Below, in pieces: positions 49,740 through 61,787 of a stretch of DNA of 64,000 nt (position 1 is the first letter of the stretch; the number at the start of each line of letters is the position of its first letter). Location: the NCBI GenBank assembly GCA_013400115.1, contig VXBP01009301.1:476109-540108 (forward strand), written 5' to 3'. Made by a program: the position numbers and the translations under genes. The notes beneath the pieces are model-generated. The model was not told the origin of the DNA. It searched no databases and saw only the letters and a program-made list of their open reading frames with translations. Source of the DNA: Rhinopomastus cyanomelas (Eukaryota > Chordata > Aves > Bucerotiformes > Rhinopomastidae).

Positions 49740-50060
49740 GAAACACTGCCGTGTATGTGAAATGCTTAGGACAGCATGCACAAGTAAAAATAAATCATGC
49801 GGCATTGTTATTTAATGCGCTGTGACATCATTTCCTGAAATTAAACAGAGATGACACAGATTCAGACAGTCCCTGCTAAGGTTCAGTTCAAACAATTCAC
49901 AGATGTTTTCCTCCAGCCAGCAGAAAACAATGCAGGGCTTAAAGCACTCCTCTCCCTCTCCCTCTGCCCCTCTCCCTCCTCCTCTCCCTCTCCCCAGCCT
50001 TTTCACTGGTATGAGGAGCTACAGCAGTTTTATAGTACATGCTCCCGCAAAAATATTCCT
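49740..50060. promoter_or_regulatory. Candidate element with CRE-like site, split by a pyrimidine tract
   Basis: AAATAAATCATGCGGCATTG, TATTTAATGCGCTGTGACAT and TGACATCA (CRE/AP-1-like) lie close together, followed by the pyrimidine tract at 49946-49997. Together with 49260-49620 this could be one larger regulatory unit. Appearance only. Confidence 0.35.
49946..49997. repeat. CTCTCC-type polypyrimidine tract with minus-strand G-quadruplex motif
   Basis: C-runs at 49954-49956, 49960-49962, 49967-49970, 49974-49976, 49986-49988 and 49992-49995 give, on the minus strand, four G-runs with loops of 3, 4 and 3 bases plus two more. The minus strand is the MEIS2 sense strand, so the motif would also be in the pre-mRNA. 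Confidence 0.85.
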
Positions 50061-51785
50061 TTTTTAATTTAATTACTCAGGCTGTTGTACTAAATAGATG
50101 GATCATTGTGTCACAAAAGCATCAATTTTTCAGAAGAAATAACAGATGTCTATGTAACAATGATTAGATTAACCACTCCCAGACAAAGCTAGCTTTTGAG
50201 GCCCACACACCCCATGACCCTGGGTTCCCTCTTCTGTAGGGGGTGGATGTAGAAATGTCAGATCTAATCTCAGATTCCATTTTTAAAACAAACAAAGCCC
50301 CACCCCCACCCCATTTCTGTTCTTTTCTTTTAAGATTGTGGTGTCTCAAAGGTACATGAATGCTCAGTCTCTTAGGAAATCTTTGGGACTGATCTGGTGT
50401 CCAAGGACTAGGAGCACCTGGAGGATGAAACCTTTTGAGTTCTGGTTTTACTGTGTCCAGGCTGGTAATGCCACAGAACAGGAAGGACAGGAGGGGGATG
50501 TTGGTGATGGGGCAGGGCTGTGCCACCCCACAAACAAATGCTAACAGCAGCCACTAGCTCTTCAGGTGGGCGATCAGAGCAACTTTGGGGCACAAAGATG
50601 CACAGCTCCACCACCTTGAGGACCACAGGTCATGAGAATGTAATGCTCAGACACCAATTTTGCTTTAGCACTACAGTGTAATCATTTAACCTCTCCTCAC
50701 AAAGTTTACCTAGCTGAAAAATGAGTGCAATGCTACTCTGCAGGACATGCTTGCAGCTGAGTGGTGTTTGTACACTCCGAGTGGTCTGTCTTACACCAGC
50801 CGGCAACTTACTACCTGGCTGCAAACTCAGCACACAGCCCTGAAAAAGCAGACCTGAAACAAAACTGTACCTGGGGCTCCTACAACTCTCTGACTATGTG
50901 GCACACTGATGCAGAAACAGCAGCCGTGTGAATCCTCATGCAGGTCATTTTACAGGATGATTGGAGGACACTGTCTCCTCACTGTACCCTGTGACTATAC
51001 AGCATGTTACAGTGTGGACCAAGCACTAAAATTCACCAGAATGTCTTCACATTCCTGTATTTGACTTTCACATCCTTCTTGTCACTGTTTTAACTGGAGA
51101 AAGGTCTGTTGTATTTTTGGGCTTGCTTTTGTTTATTTAAAGTGCAGCAACATGAAGAACGTTCCTACCGGATCGTGACTGTGAGGAGAGCTGTTCTACT
51201 GTCTGATGTGCAAGTAAGCTGTTCAGAGCAGAGTGCAGTAGCCAGCTAAGCTTCTGACCCTCCTCCAGGTACTATTCCTAAAATCACAACATGGGAGGAG
51301 GTATTTAGGAAGGTTGGATAGCTTCAACTGTTTTGAAACCTTACGGCTTTGGTTGAAGACATTCATATCCAGACTCAGATCTAATGAATAAACAAATAGC
51401 TGTTCTGCATAAAAGGCTTTGTAAGCCATTCATCAAAATATGATAGATACATTATATTCACAGATACACCCACATAAATACAGAAAAAACCCAAACTGTT
51501 TTGGGAAGACAGTTCATATTATCCAATCTGGCCACTTGAAGATGACAAGTACAGAACATTAATTCAGGTAACTACAAAAACTGTGGCTTGTTCATTTTAA
51601 CAGTTTTCAGCAGAAAAGCCTGGTGCAAAAGCAGATGAAACCAAAGCCTGCTCTGAAAGGAACTGTGCAAAGAGCAAGCCTCTCAGCCAGAAGGTTGTGG
51701 AAATCAGGATAAAATGACACTGTTCAAACAAATGTTAGGAGACAGAACTTCACCTACCAAAAACACCAGCTCAGCTCCAAAGACT
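50061..51785. other. Intronic sequence, nothing specific recognised
   Basis: Unique sequence. Overlapping open frames on both strands at 50164-50626 match no family. A CCCCACCCCCACCCC run lies near 50298-50312. Confidence 0.5.
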
Positions 51786-52290
51786 TAGAATCATAGAATC
51801 ATAGAATCCTTAGGGATTGGAAGGGACCTCGAAAGATCATCCAGTCCAATCCCCCTGACACAGCAGGATCACCCAGACCAAGTCATACAGTCAGTCAGGG
51901 TTCGAAGGGACCACAGGATCATCCAGGTCCAACTCCCCTACCATGGGCAGGGACACCCCACCCTACATCAGGCTGGTCAGAGCCCCATCCAGCCTGGCCT
52001 TAAACACCTCCAAGGATGGGGCTTCCATCACCTTCCTGGGCAACCCATTCCAGGCTCTCACCACTCTCACAGTCAAGAACTTCCTCCTCACATCCACTCT
52101 AAATCTACATATCTCCAGATTTACTCCATTCCCCGTAGTCCTGTTGCTACCTGATATCCTAAAAAGCCCCTCCCCAGCCTTTTTGTAGGCCTCCTTCAGA
52201 TACTGGAAGGCCACAATAAAGTCACCTCAGAGTCTCCTTTTCTCCAGACTGAACAACCCCAACTCTCTCAGGGGAGCCATCCCAAATACC
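51786..52290 (-). mobile_element. Chimeric CR1 with two tandem 3' ends, copy 3 (longest)
   Basis: The outer tail (TAGAATCATAGAATCATAGA, TAGGGATTGGAAGGGACCTC, GACCAAGTCATACAG) joins at about 51887 to TCAGTCAGGGTTCGAAGGGA, CTACCATGGGCAGGGACACC, GTCAGAGCCCCATCCAGCCT, CAACCCATTCCAGGCTCTCA, CTTCCTCCTCACATCCACTC and GCCTCCTTCAGATACTGGAA, a CR1-J-like body. Only this copy extends well into the second subfamily. Its minus-strand reading WNGLPRKVMEAPSLEVFKA is the usual CR1 3' remnant. Confidence 0.93.
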
Positions 52291-55269
52291 ATCAGCTGGG
52301 AATCCGGCACTGGCATTAAGAAAGGTGATTTTGCAGGCTACTATTGGTATACCTGGTATTTTTAGTCAAGATACAAGATCCTTCTACAGACTGGAACAAA
52401 AGAGAGAACCGAAATAGAATTTTAACAAAGGGCATCACTCCAGGTAAGTGTCAAGGAATAAACGTGTCCCTGTTCTACCAGCTCTGCAAAGGAAGGGGGG
52501 AAAAACGCTGAACGTAGCATAATTGAAAGTAACGTCATGTAGTCCTTGATAAACTGTGCTGCAGGAAGGGATGAACTACCAGAGGCACAAGTCCACAGTG
52601 TGGTATAATTACTTCCTTTATAGCTTTGCTCTCTTCTGATTATGTACAGAGGTTTTAAAGGTTCTCCATCCTTCAAAAGGGCATGGAAGGAGGTGGGGCA
52701 GCCCTGTATAGTTGCTGGTAAGAAATCCTAATCTCAACCCTGGTGCAAACTTGAGGTGTCTATACATCTGAGCACTTCCTGTTTTCACTTCGTAATCAAA
52801 TATGTTCTTTGCAGGGCAAATAGGGGAGCACTTGAGGGAGGAAAGCAGAGATGTCTGAGAGGCTAATTGAGTGTACTAAGGACTCCTTGGCATAGAGGGG
52901 AAAAAAAGTCTTCCAAAGCTATGAATAAACTCTTGGCTTGGGTCAGATTTCTTGCTGTTTCTTTTCTTTAACCACCTTTGAACTCAAATAAAAACAGCCT
53001 TAATGTCAGGTTTACCTTTCTGATGTTGTAATCTTTATGTACTATTGAAAAGCTTATACTACCAGACTAGGATTTCCTCTACTTTCTTAAACACTGGACA
53101 TTATCCAGAAAAAGCATACACATTCATCCTCAGATCTTTCATCTTCCAGTGCTGTTGTAATACCAAATGTAAGACAGAGCTTGGTAAGTGAATGAGAACA
53201 TGACAGAAGCTCCTACTCCTTGCATTTGATTTTCAACAATAAAAACATGCACACGTATCCCATTTCAAATATAATTAAAGTTACTGCAAAATGGAAGCTG
53301 CGATAGGGGTTAGAAATTGTTTTGAAAGACACAGCCTGTCAGATACACTAATTCTACAACACAGTTCAAGTGCCTCTTCCTTCAGAAAAGCCACTTAGGC
53401 AATTCAATTTTTAAAATCGGGTACATTAGGAGTTTTCAAACTGATTTAATAAATGAAATAAATAGCATTTTATTTAAAATCTTAAGTAAATGCACTTAGG
53501 CAAAACTGAGTTATTCTCTTTGAATCTGAAAGTCTAAAGGAATTTCAAGTTTAATCCATGCCATCAGAGATGGACTGCCACTGCCTCTCCTTCCAGGGAA
53601 ATCAGAGGTTAATGATTTTTGTCATATTGAGACTAACAGCTAACAATTGCTACAGTTGGCCTTTAGTATTTTATTTGTTCTTTTGAGGTATTCAGAATAG
53701 GTGACAATGGCTTGGAGTTGAGAACATATGTAGAGAGACCCCTGTGGCTTATGGAAAAGTTGCTTCATGCTGGTTGGGTGTTTGAAAAAAAAACACAACC
53801 AGAGCTCTTTTATGTTACTCTCCTTAATGAATGCATGAATGTCAAAATGTACCAATGGCCCATTCAGGGGGCAAAGCCTAAGCAGCTCCTTCTTTAAGAA
53901 CACATCCTGAGATGTAAAATACATTTGCTTAACAAATTTAAATAATGAGATAATTCAATTAGTTTCTTCAAAAAAAGAGAGAGAGAGGGGGAGAGAAAAA
54001 AGGGTACATCAGGGGATTATTGTAATACAAGAACAGGTCATACAGCACAAAGGAGGAACAAACCAATTTGAAGTAAGGTTAGAGTAGTAATGAAGGAATG
54101 TACATTGAATCATGGACTACATTGTAAAGTTATTTACTTGAAACAATAAAATTGTACATCACAGATTCCCCTGTTCTGGCTCAGCCAGCATTGCTCTTGG
54201 AATGGACAAGCTAATTTGAGAAAAAGTGCAAGATCTTTAAAATAAAGGAGTTCTCCTCCTTCCCTGCATGTGTTTATGGCAAGAATCTTTCTGAATTTAC
54301 ATTGCACTCGTCAGGGGTCTCCATTATCAGTTTGCAGGTCTGAGAATTACAGAACAGTAAATCTTTCAACACCTGCAAATTCATTAAAGTTCAGATGGTA
54401 AAAGGTTTGGGGCTTTTTTGTGTTCATTTAGTTTGGTTTTTGTGAGACCATCCTCACCAGTGATGGCTAATTTGCTCAATTCATGCAGTATGGAGTGGGT
54501 CAGGAGAGTGAGGATGGAAACAAGGAAAAGGGATTTCAAAAAGCCAGGAGGACTTTGCTCAAGAGAAATGAGAGGCAGTTGACTGTTTAATAAGTAGGTG
54601 TCGATTTCTTTCAAGAGGCACAGGAGAAAAGAAGGCTGAGAGGAAAAAAAACCCACACGATATCACAAATTTCATGAGAGGAAATACAGGTTACACAGAC
54701 ACATGTACAAAACAAACTGGTTTATTCATGGCCCTGCATTTTGCTGCCTGCCTGTACTTCTCCTCTGAAGATACCCTACAGCTAAATGAAAACCCCTCCA
54801 CTCACACTCACTCGACTTCCAAATTAAAAACATTTTACAGGTTAGTAAATCTCCAGCTGAGGTGATGTAGCAAAGAACAGCTGTGAAGTAATTTTGATAA
54901 TGATGAGAATAATAAGCACATGGCAAGGTTCAGGGCTTTGCTGTTGCAGCTTCAGTGCTCCTGAATAGATAAAAGTGATTAAATACTCCTGATTATCCCT
55001 GACCAATATGTAATGGATTTACAGCCCTTTCAATTAGTCAGTATTTGCTTAGGACTCATTATTTTGTCTTTGGTTAAGTAATCAGCCCAGAGACTCATGT
55101 TCTGTCTAATTCCTCTGAGCCAAGTGGGTACAGGGCACCTGACCTTTGAAATGGCCATAGCTGGGAGGCAGGAATAACCACTGCTCCAGCAGAGACACTG
55201 GCTATTCCAGCTAATCCTGACCCCACAGGCCAGATCAATGCACCTTAGTTTGCTACTAATGTCCTTACA
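52291..55269. other. Intronic sequence, nothing specific recognised
   Basis: Unique sequence with a GA-rich patch at 53969-54001. The stretch 54950-55060 has homeodomain-like text (AGTGATTAAATACTCC, TATGTAATGGATTTACAG, CAATTAGTCAG) and could be regulatory. No exon seen. Confidence 0.45.
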
Positions 55270-55480
55270 TCAAAATGATGGTTTAGAAATGTGGATCTAT
55301 CGCTCCCTGCTCTAGCTGTGCTGCTAGCAGAGCAGTTCGATAGTCCCTATCATAAATAAATCGGGCACCTCGTCCCGAAATCATTACACTACAACCAACA
55401 TTGGCCACCATAGAAATGCATAAAACTTTGTAGAAGAAGGAGTAGTTAATAACAGTTAGCATTTCAAGCCTGATCAAGTG
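55270..55480. promoter_or_regulatory. Candidate conserved element with small palindromes
   Basis: CpGs are kept in AT-rich sequence (CTATCGCTCC, GTTCGATAGTCC, AATCGGGCACC, CGTCCCGAAATC). GATAGTCCCTATC (55339-55351) and CGGG...CCCG at about 55362-55377 form small inverted repeats. A minus-strand frame runs through it, but I see no family match or clear pair of splice sites. It could be an enhancer or an unrecognised alternative exon. Confidence 0.35.
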
Positions 55481-56142
55481 AGAAACAATTTTACACTTAG
55501 AGGGAGACGAAAATCAATTGATAATTTTACCAGTTTCCATCATTTCCCACATGAAGCAAACTTTAAAGAGTGTTACTAGCTTTTCTGTGGAACCATGTTT
55601 TGATGCCTAAGTGAAGCTATAATAGTCAACAGAACACCAACACATAAAACCATTTGCAAGCAAGAGGATAAAGATAGCCCATGGAAAGCAATGCTTTTCA
55701 TAGATTTAATCTCTCTCCCCTGAACGTGAATATGGCCAGCTTTTGATAGCATGGACTTCGAGAGAAGCTAAAAAGGTGCTTATTATCTCTGTAACACAAC
55801 TGAAGAATTAAGGAACCTGTAAGCCTTCTATATTTCTTACAAAAAGTAACAATGGCAAGTTGGCAAGCTGCTGCTTTGACTTCGCTGACATCCACGGTGC
55901 ATGTCAGCACACGCAGACCAGGGCTCTCTCTTCCACCACTTACATATGAAGTTTGTGTAAGCAGAGGCCAGCAATAAAGAATCCAGAAGGCAGAGCTTTT
56001 TATATGCTAAATCAAGAAACCCCCTTTTTGTCCTTAGAAACATTTTGAATAGTTCAAGGCAAAAAATGAGTACTTTATATGTAGGTGTTCTATGCTAAGG
56101 CCTTGTACTCACTATCTCTCTATATAGGCATGTGGGGTGAGG
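55481..56142. other. Intronic sequence, nothing specific recognised
   Basis: Unique AT-rich sequence; nothing specific seen. Confidence 0.5.
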
Positions 56143-56216
56143 AGTGTGTGTGCGTGTGTGTGTGTGTGTGTATATATACATATGTATATATATATACACA
56201 CACACACATATATGTA
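56143..56216. repeat. GT-TA-CA compound microsatellite forming a palindrome
   Basis: GTGTGTGTGCGTGTGTGTGT and more TG units, then a TATATA/CATATG core, then TATATATATA, then ACACACACACACA. The TG and CA arms are complementary, so the whole can fold into a long hairpin. It starts about 195 nt past the MEIS2 exon donor in transcript order. Confidence 0.92.
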
Positions 56217-56344
56217 GGTTTATTTCAGATTTGTCATGATTCCAAGAGCCAAGAAAAAAAAAATTGAGAAATAAAAGCCCAAAACAACCAACAATAATTT
56301 TGTCCTAATAATGGCCGAAAAATTATGGGGACAATTGATTTCTA

Positions 56345-56592
<248 letters not shown>

Positions 56593-57043
56593 AAACGAAC
56601 CAACTATAGAAGACAAAAAGCATCATCAATTAGTAAGACACTGATGCAGTTTTGGTTTTATTTCCTAGATCAGGCACATACAACCTCTCATTAAGCTTGA
56701 GTTCCAATACTAATATGTAAACTTAGAAACCGTGTCTCTCCAACTAATAATTTTAGGTTTCACACATACATATATCATTAATTCAATTATAATTGTGTGC
56801 TTGACATAGTGCAATAGCTCTTTGTCAATTATGGGATTCAATGTGGGAAAACCTACCAGAAGAAAACCCACTCACTGTAAATGCATCCCTACAACCACTC
56901 TGAATACGCGCTATAAGCAATCAAGTGAAATGTTCTGTGGTCTGTATATGTGAGGCCCTCTGCAGAGGTGGCAGTAACCATGTCACCATTCAGTGCACAT
57001 AACGCACTGCCAGATGAGCCCCTCCCCACAGCCATCACCTCCC
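56593..57043. other. Intronic sequence, nothing specific recognised
   Basis: Unique sequence just upstream of the MEIS2 exon acceptor. Nothing further identified. Confidence 0.5.
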
Positions 57044-57080
57044 AACACACACACACATACGCACGCACAAACACGTACAC
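57044..57080. repeat. Interrupted CA repeat
   Basis: AACACACACACACATACGCA then CGCACAAACACGTACAC. On the MEIS2 sense strand it is TG-rich, and it lies about 490 nt upstream of the exon acceptor. Confidence 0.85.
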
Positions 57081-57296
57081 CTAGTGTGACCCTGCATATA
57101 GCATTTGCATGACATGAAAACTTCTACGTCTCTGCATCAGTGATTACTATCATTAAAAAGAAAAGATGCACATCAAGGTAGAGCTCTCACTTAATCAGAA
57201 CTTTCCATCAACATCTTTCTCTTCTGTGCTTTTCCCTGGCATTAATTGTGCATTAGCAAAAATCATTTACTTTTAACAGTCATAGTTATTTTTTCT

Positions 57297-57338
57297 TGCC
57301 CTCCAGCAAAAATGCCTTGAAAGCCTGCCTGGAGGGCA
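57297..57338. repeat. 10-bp perfect inverted repeat
   Basis: TGCCCTCCAG at 57297-57306 and CTGGAGGGCA at 57329-57338, separated by 22 bases. Confidence 0.85.
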
Positions 57339-58283
57339 TCTAAATTATGTATCTGAAAAACTCTTCTGGCAAGGCATTGCAGGACCCCTACTTTCTTAAA
57401 ATTCATACGAGCACGTCTTCCTGTTTTTGGGAAGGCATCAATCAAGAGCAGCAATATATGCCATATTCCTACATTAATATTTGAACTAATAACTTTAAAA
57501 AAAGGAAAGAAACAAGATCCGACTTGTGGCATAATCAAATGCAAAATAAATGAAGAATACTGGGACAGCACTGAGACTTTATAGATTGCTGTGTTTTCCT
57601 TACACATCATTAGCCCGGAGCCACACGAAAGAGGAAAACAGAGAAGTGGAGAGTTTATGCTCCCTGCTGGTGTTTAAGAAGCCGAGGTCCTGGAAGGACA
57701 TCTGGGAATTGTGCTGAGACGGTGGTTTTTGTAATTTAAGAATAGACATTCATTAGCAGTAAATGCCATAAATCCCATGCTAAGTAAAAACCTTGTCCAA
57801 GAAAGCCTAAAACAATAAACTCTGTGCTCAATGTAGCCTGAGCTAGACGCTCCATAGCTTCCTGAGGAATGCTATAGATTCACGAGCTAATTCCTATCGC
57901 CTTGTCTAGCTCTGTGGTGCTACTAAACGAAATACGTTGCTGCTGCATACAGTCCATTTGCTTCAAAACTTGCATTTCAGCTCCATCTTCCCTCTCGTGC
58001 CAGATCACCCTTCTTCCACTGCCTTCCCTCTGAAAAACCAATCCTTTTGGACCGGAGAGACAGAAAAAGCCACAGCAAAGAGCTGGCAGATTAATTTTAT
58101 TGACATTTCCATTTTCACTGCAATGTGATACCCTCCATCACATGGAAGAGATGACCCTCACTATTTACAGACTGACAGGCCACTTCATTACAACCACCCT
58201 GCCCCAAGGCAGAGCAGCTCCTTTCCATCTGCCCAAACACCAGAGCAAGACCCTGAAGTCACTGCGCTCTTTCTCATGCTCTT
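57339..58283. other. Intronic sequence, nothing specific recognised
   Basis: Unique sequence. The patch 57800-57930 keeps CpGs (GCTAGACGCTCC, TTCACGAGC, CTATCGCC) and might be conserved. No exon seen. Confidence 0.45.
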
Positions 58284-58542
58284 TTTTTTTTTTTCAGTGT
58301 GTGTTTGTTTCTGTTAATGATAGAGAAAGGGGAGTAGAATCACAGGAAACTAATCGACGAGCTTGTGGAAGCCCTATGCACGGTAACCAACCAACTGCTC
58401 ACTTTGTCAAGGGTGCTGGTTATATAGAAAGTGCTCCTTTCTATTGTCCCCTCCTTTCCGCACACCCCCCTCCCCCCCACCCCGCATATTCTACCCTCTC
58501 TCTCTCACACACACACACACACACAGAGACACACACACACAC
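58284..58542. repeat. Low-complexity cluster: poly-T, poly-C, CT and CA repeats
   Basis: A T run at 58283-58295, C-runs of 6, 7 and 4 at 58465-58483, then (CT)n at 58494-58506 and CA repeats to 58542 with an AGAG break. The C-runs could form an i-motif on this strand and a G-quadruplex on the minus strand, the MEIS2 sense strand. The long plus-strand open frame through here is a by-product. Confidence 0.85.
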
Positions 58543-61500
58543 TTTCCCCTATGCCAAGGAACTGCTGCAAGGCAAATTCTCACAAACACTAATGGCTTCT
58601 GACTGCTCCTTGGCAACCCCAGCATTTTAACCTGGGTGGATATGCTCTCCAAAATACAGACACTGGAGCTATCTCATCAGCTGTTCATGTGACACAGATG
58701 GAGAGTGGCTATTAGGAGCCAGGCAATGGGCCTTGGGGATCTGAGGTGCTGTACTGTAGCCTCAGGCAATTTTGAAAAGCAGTACCCGGAGATGGGGGAA
58801 AAAAAAATCTCTACAGAAAGTGCAAGTTTGAAGTCAGTCAGTCTGTTTGTCTATCTGTCGTGCAGATAAAGATATCTTTGTCTCTTTATGTAAAAGCTAT
58901 GTGTGTATGCACAAGATGCGTGGAGATACAAAACTTCCACTCTGCATCATCCCGCCTCGGTGCAGAATCACCACTTCGCTCTCTGTACGGATGAACTCCT
59001 GTTTGTCTGCGCAAACATACTCTGTGAGCATCCACAGCAGGAGTCACTTACGTGCAAAACCAGTGTTTAGACCTCCTGACAAGGTTATTAGTGTCCTGGG
59101 TTTAAAAAGCTAATTGTAGCCCAGGAGATGAAAGTTCAGCTGTAGCAGTTGAAATGGATGGAGTCGCTGCTTCCCTGTTCCAGGACCTCAAGAAAGGAAA
59201 TTCAAATGTTGTACCTCCAAATGACCTCTGACGAAGAATACAACAACATTGGTTGTTCTTGGTGAACTACAGCCCCAAATCTGCTAAACAGTATTGTCAT
59301 AGCCTTCATAATGACTTAAACTACTCATATTAGTGTGTACTGTTACTGGCAGCAAGAAATCATAGTAGCCCATAACTGATTTTTCCAAGTTGGAATGATT
59401 TACTTCTTGGATATGGAAGGCCTGATCGTAGTTTGCTGTATCCAGATAAATACAAGTTACTTTAAATGAAGAAATTATCAAAACTGTAATAAAACAAACA
59501 GATTTGACAGTCCCTCTATGACAGAGTGGATTAACTGTATTGTAAGTTGCTGTAAGAAGGAGACCAAATTTAAATCACTTAAACCATCATTACAAGTGAT
59601 TCTGCTTGTAAGAACTTTTCATATCCTGATTTGGATGGTACTTTGTGAGAAGAGTAGAGTCAAGTCCTAACTTGTATGGAAATTGAAAGTACATAAGCAT
59701 AGATATCCTAATTTCCTAGTGGGGAAGTTAAGTCTTTGGCCTACTGACACTCTCTTTCACACAGCAGCCACAAAAAAATGAAGGATGACCTTCTCTTGCT
59801 TTTTGTGTGAAGAGTACAAGTGCCTGCAAAACCCTGTCACTTTTCTAGGTAAGTGGAGAAGTGCCACTCTCTTTGTGGAGCTGTCAATTACTATGCAGGG
59901 TTCAGGCCAGTGGAGAATTAGGCACGTTACCCAGCTGGTTTAAGATGATATCGATGCCATGCAGCAGACTCAATAACTCCCACCAAAGATCGAGAGAGTT
60001 TACCGGAAACTTTGCAAAGTGACCCACACAAGGTTTCTTAGAGACCTGCTCTTCTAGGGGAAGAGTTTGTGGAGAAGGCTGAAGATGCAAGTCTTCTTTA
60101 CACGGTGGGAAGTCAGTCTATGACACTAACCCTATGTGCAGGCACCCTTAGTACATGCAGAGGGTTCCTTCTCACAAGATAAATTATTTTGCATTTAAAG
60201 CAATTCAGACTACCTTTTATCTAAAAAATACCAAGTCACTAGTTATAGCAGGTTTTCCTTGGCACTGTAATTGGAAACTTGACTTGCTGCAAACTGAATT
60301 CCTTGGACAGACTAACTTGCTGACCTTAATGTTCATAGAGGCAAGGACTCTTCAGGAAACAGCGTTCAGTCATACAGAAGACCTGTCCAACCTTATTGTA
60401 TCAGTTAATTCCCCTTTGACAGTCCTCCACTCTGTGTTATCTCTCTTTCCTAGTCCTTGTTTGTGTTACCCACAGAGTAAAGACCTAGCAACAGAAAAAG
60501 CTGTTTAGAAGATGCTCAGCTAGTCCTTTCACCACTTGTGCACAGGATGAATAACAGATTCCCAATCTCTGCAAAAAAAGGTGAAAAGGATAACCCAGTC
60601 AAGCCAAACCACAGAAGCCTGATAATGGCCCAGAGTCAAATACTAGAAAGACTTTCTATCATCACTAGAGCAGTAAGCAGAGAAGCAAGAAAAGTGATTT
60701 CTGGAAAAACACATTTCAGGTTTGAGTTTCCTCACCATCAGAGGGCCCTTACCATCCTGTGTTTTATCATGTGAATGGAAAAGAGAAGAGCACAAGTATC
60801 CTAAGATGGGGAGACGACAAAACACTTCACCATTTCCTAAACATATTGCAAACAACATGAAAACCAACTTAAAGGATTAAGAAATGACAGTTATACTCAT
60901 CTTAAGTAAAACACTGTACAATCTTTCAGTTTTGATAGAGTGGAATATGGAGATACAAATGAAAATCAAAGAGGAGAATCTGCATGCAGTTTATATTCTC
61001 AATTTGCAGTTACTTGTTTATGCTCATAATGTGTCCATCTGGACACATAAGTATTGTACACCATTATTAGTACAGATATTCAGATTAGTAATATGATCCA
61101 CATCACCTCCAGAGATAAATCTTTAAAATCTGGTTAATTACTACCGCAAAAGAACTGGAAAGATAAGATAATCATTTTTGAAGATAAGACAGTCTGTGTT
61201 GTAGGGAGGAGTAAGACAGAGAGGGAAGGTCAGCTCCAGAATCAAAGACTGCTCAGGACAATTCCTTATCAACGTCCCACCCTCTCAAAATCATCAGGCT
61301 TTTGGCCGTACAGCTTCAGCAGATCACAGATCTTCGCATGAAGTGGTATTTGTAGGGTTTTCGTCTTCTCTCAATAATCATTGTTCATGGATGTTGACTT
61401 AGTCTCCTCACACCAAAAGGCAGTACTTATCTACTGCATCTTACTGCCTAGGGAAACCCAGTTAAGATAGGTTCATGGGTGGCAAACCTCAGACTTTGAA

Positions 61501-61787
61501 AATGACAAATAGGTCAAGTAGACATCTTAGACTGAACCTGTGCTGCCATCAGCAGTGCTCTGCCTGTGTACATGCTAGTTTTACTGAATTAGTTGACTGC
61601 AGGAGGAAAGGAGCTATCAGAAGCTCCTTTAGAACTGACACAGTCAATCTACGTTGATCTGCATGCTCAGGCACCACTGGCCCTGTCTTGGTGTCATCAA
61701 GCGAGTTGCTGTAATCAGCCCACTGCACTCCTTTTGTGTCTCTGAGACACCAGGCATATGCCTCCTGGTGCTATGTCACATGTTTTG
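58543..61787. other. Intronic sequence, nothing specific recognised
   Basis: Unique AT-rich sequence. Open frames (for example 60155-60508) match no family. No RNA gene or repeat identified. Confidence 0.5.

Noticed and set aside
51963..52214. Minus-strand frame with WNGLPRKVMEAPSLE
   Set aside because: Standard by-product of the CR1 3' region.
58100..58630. Longest plus-strand open frame (176 residues)
   Set aside because: It runs through the poly-T, poly-C and CA repeats, giving HTHTHT-type residues, with no domain or splice context. It lies antisense in a MEIS2 intron.
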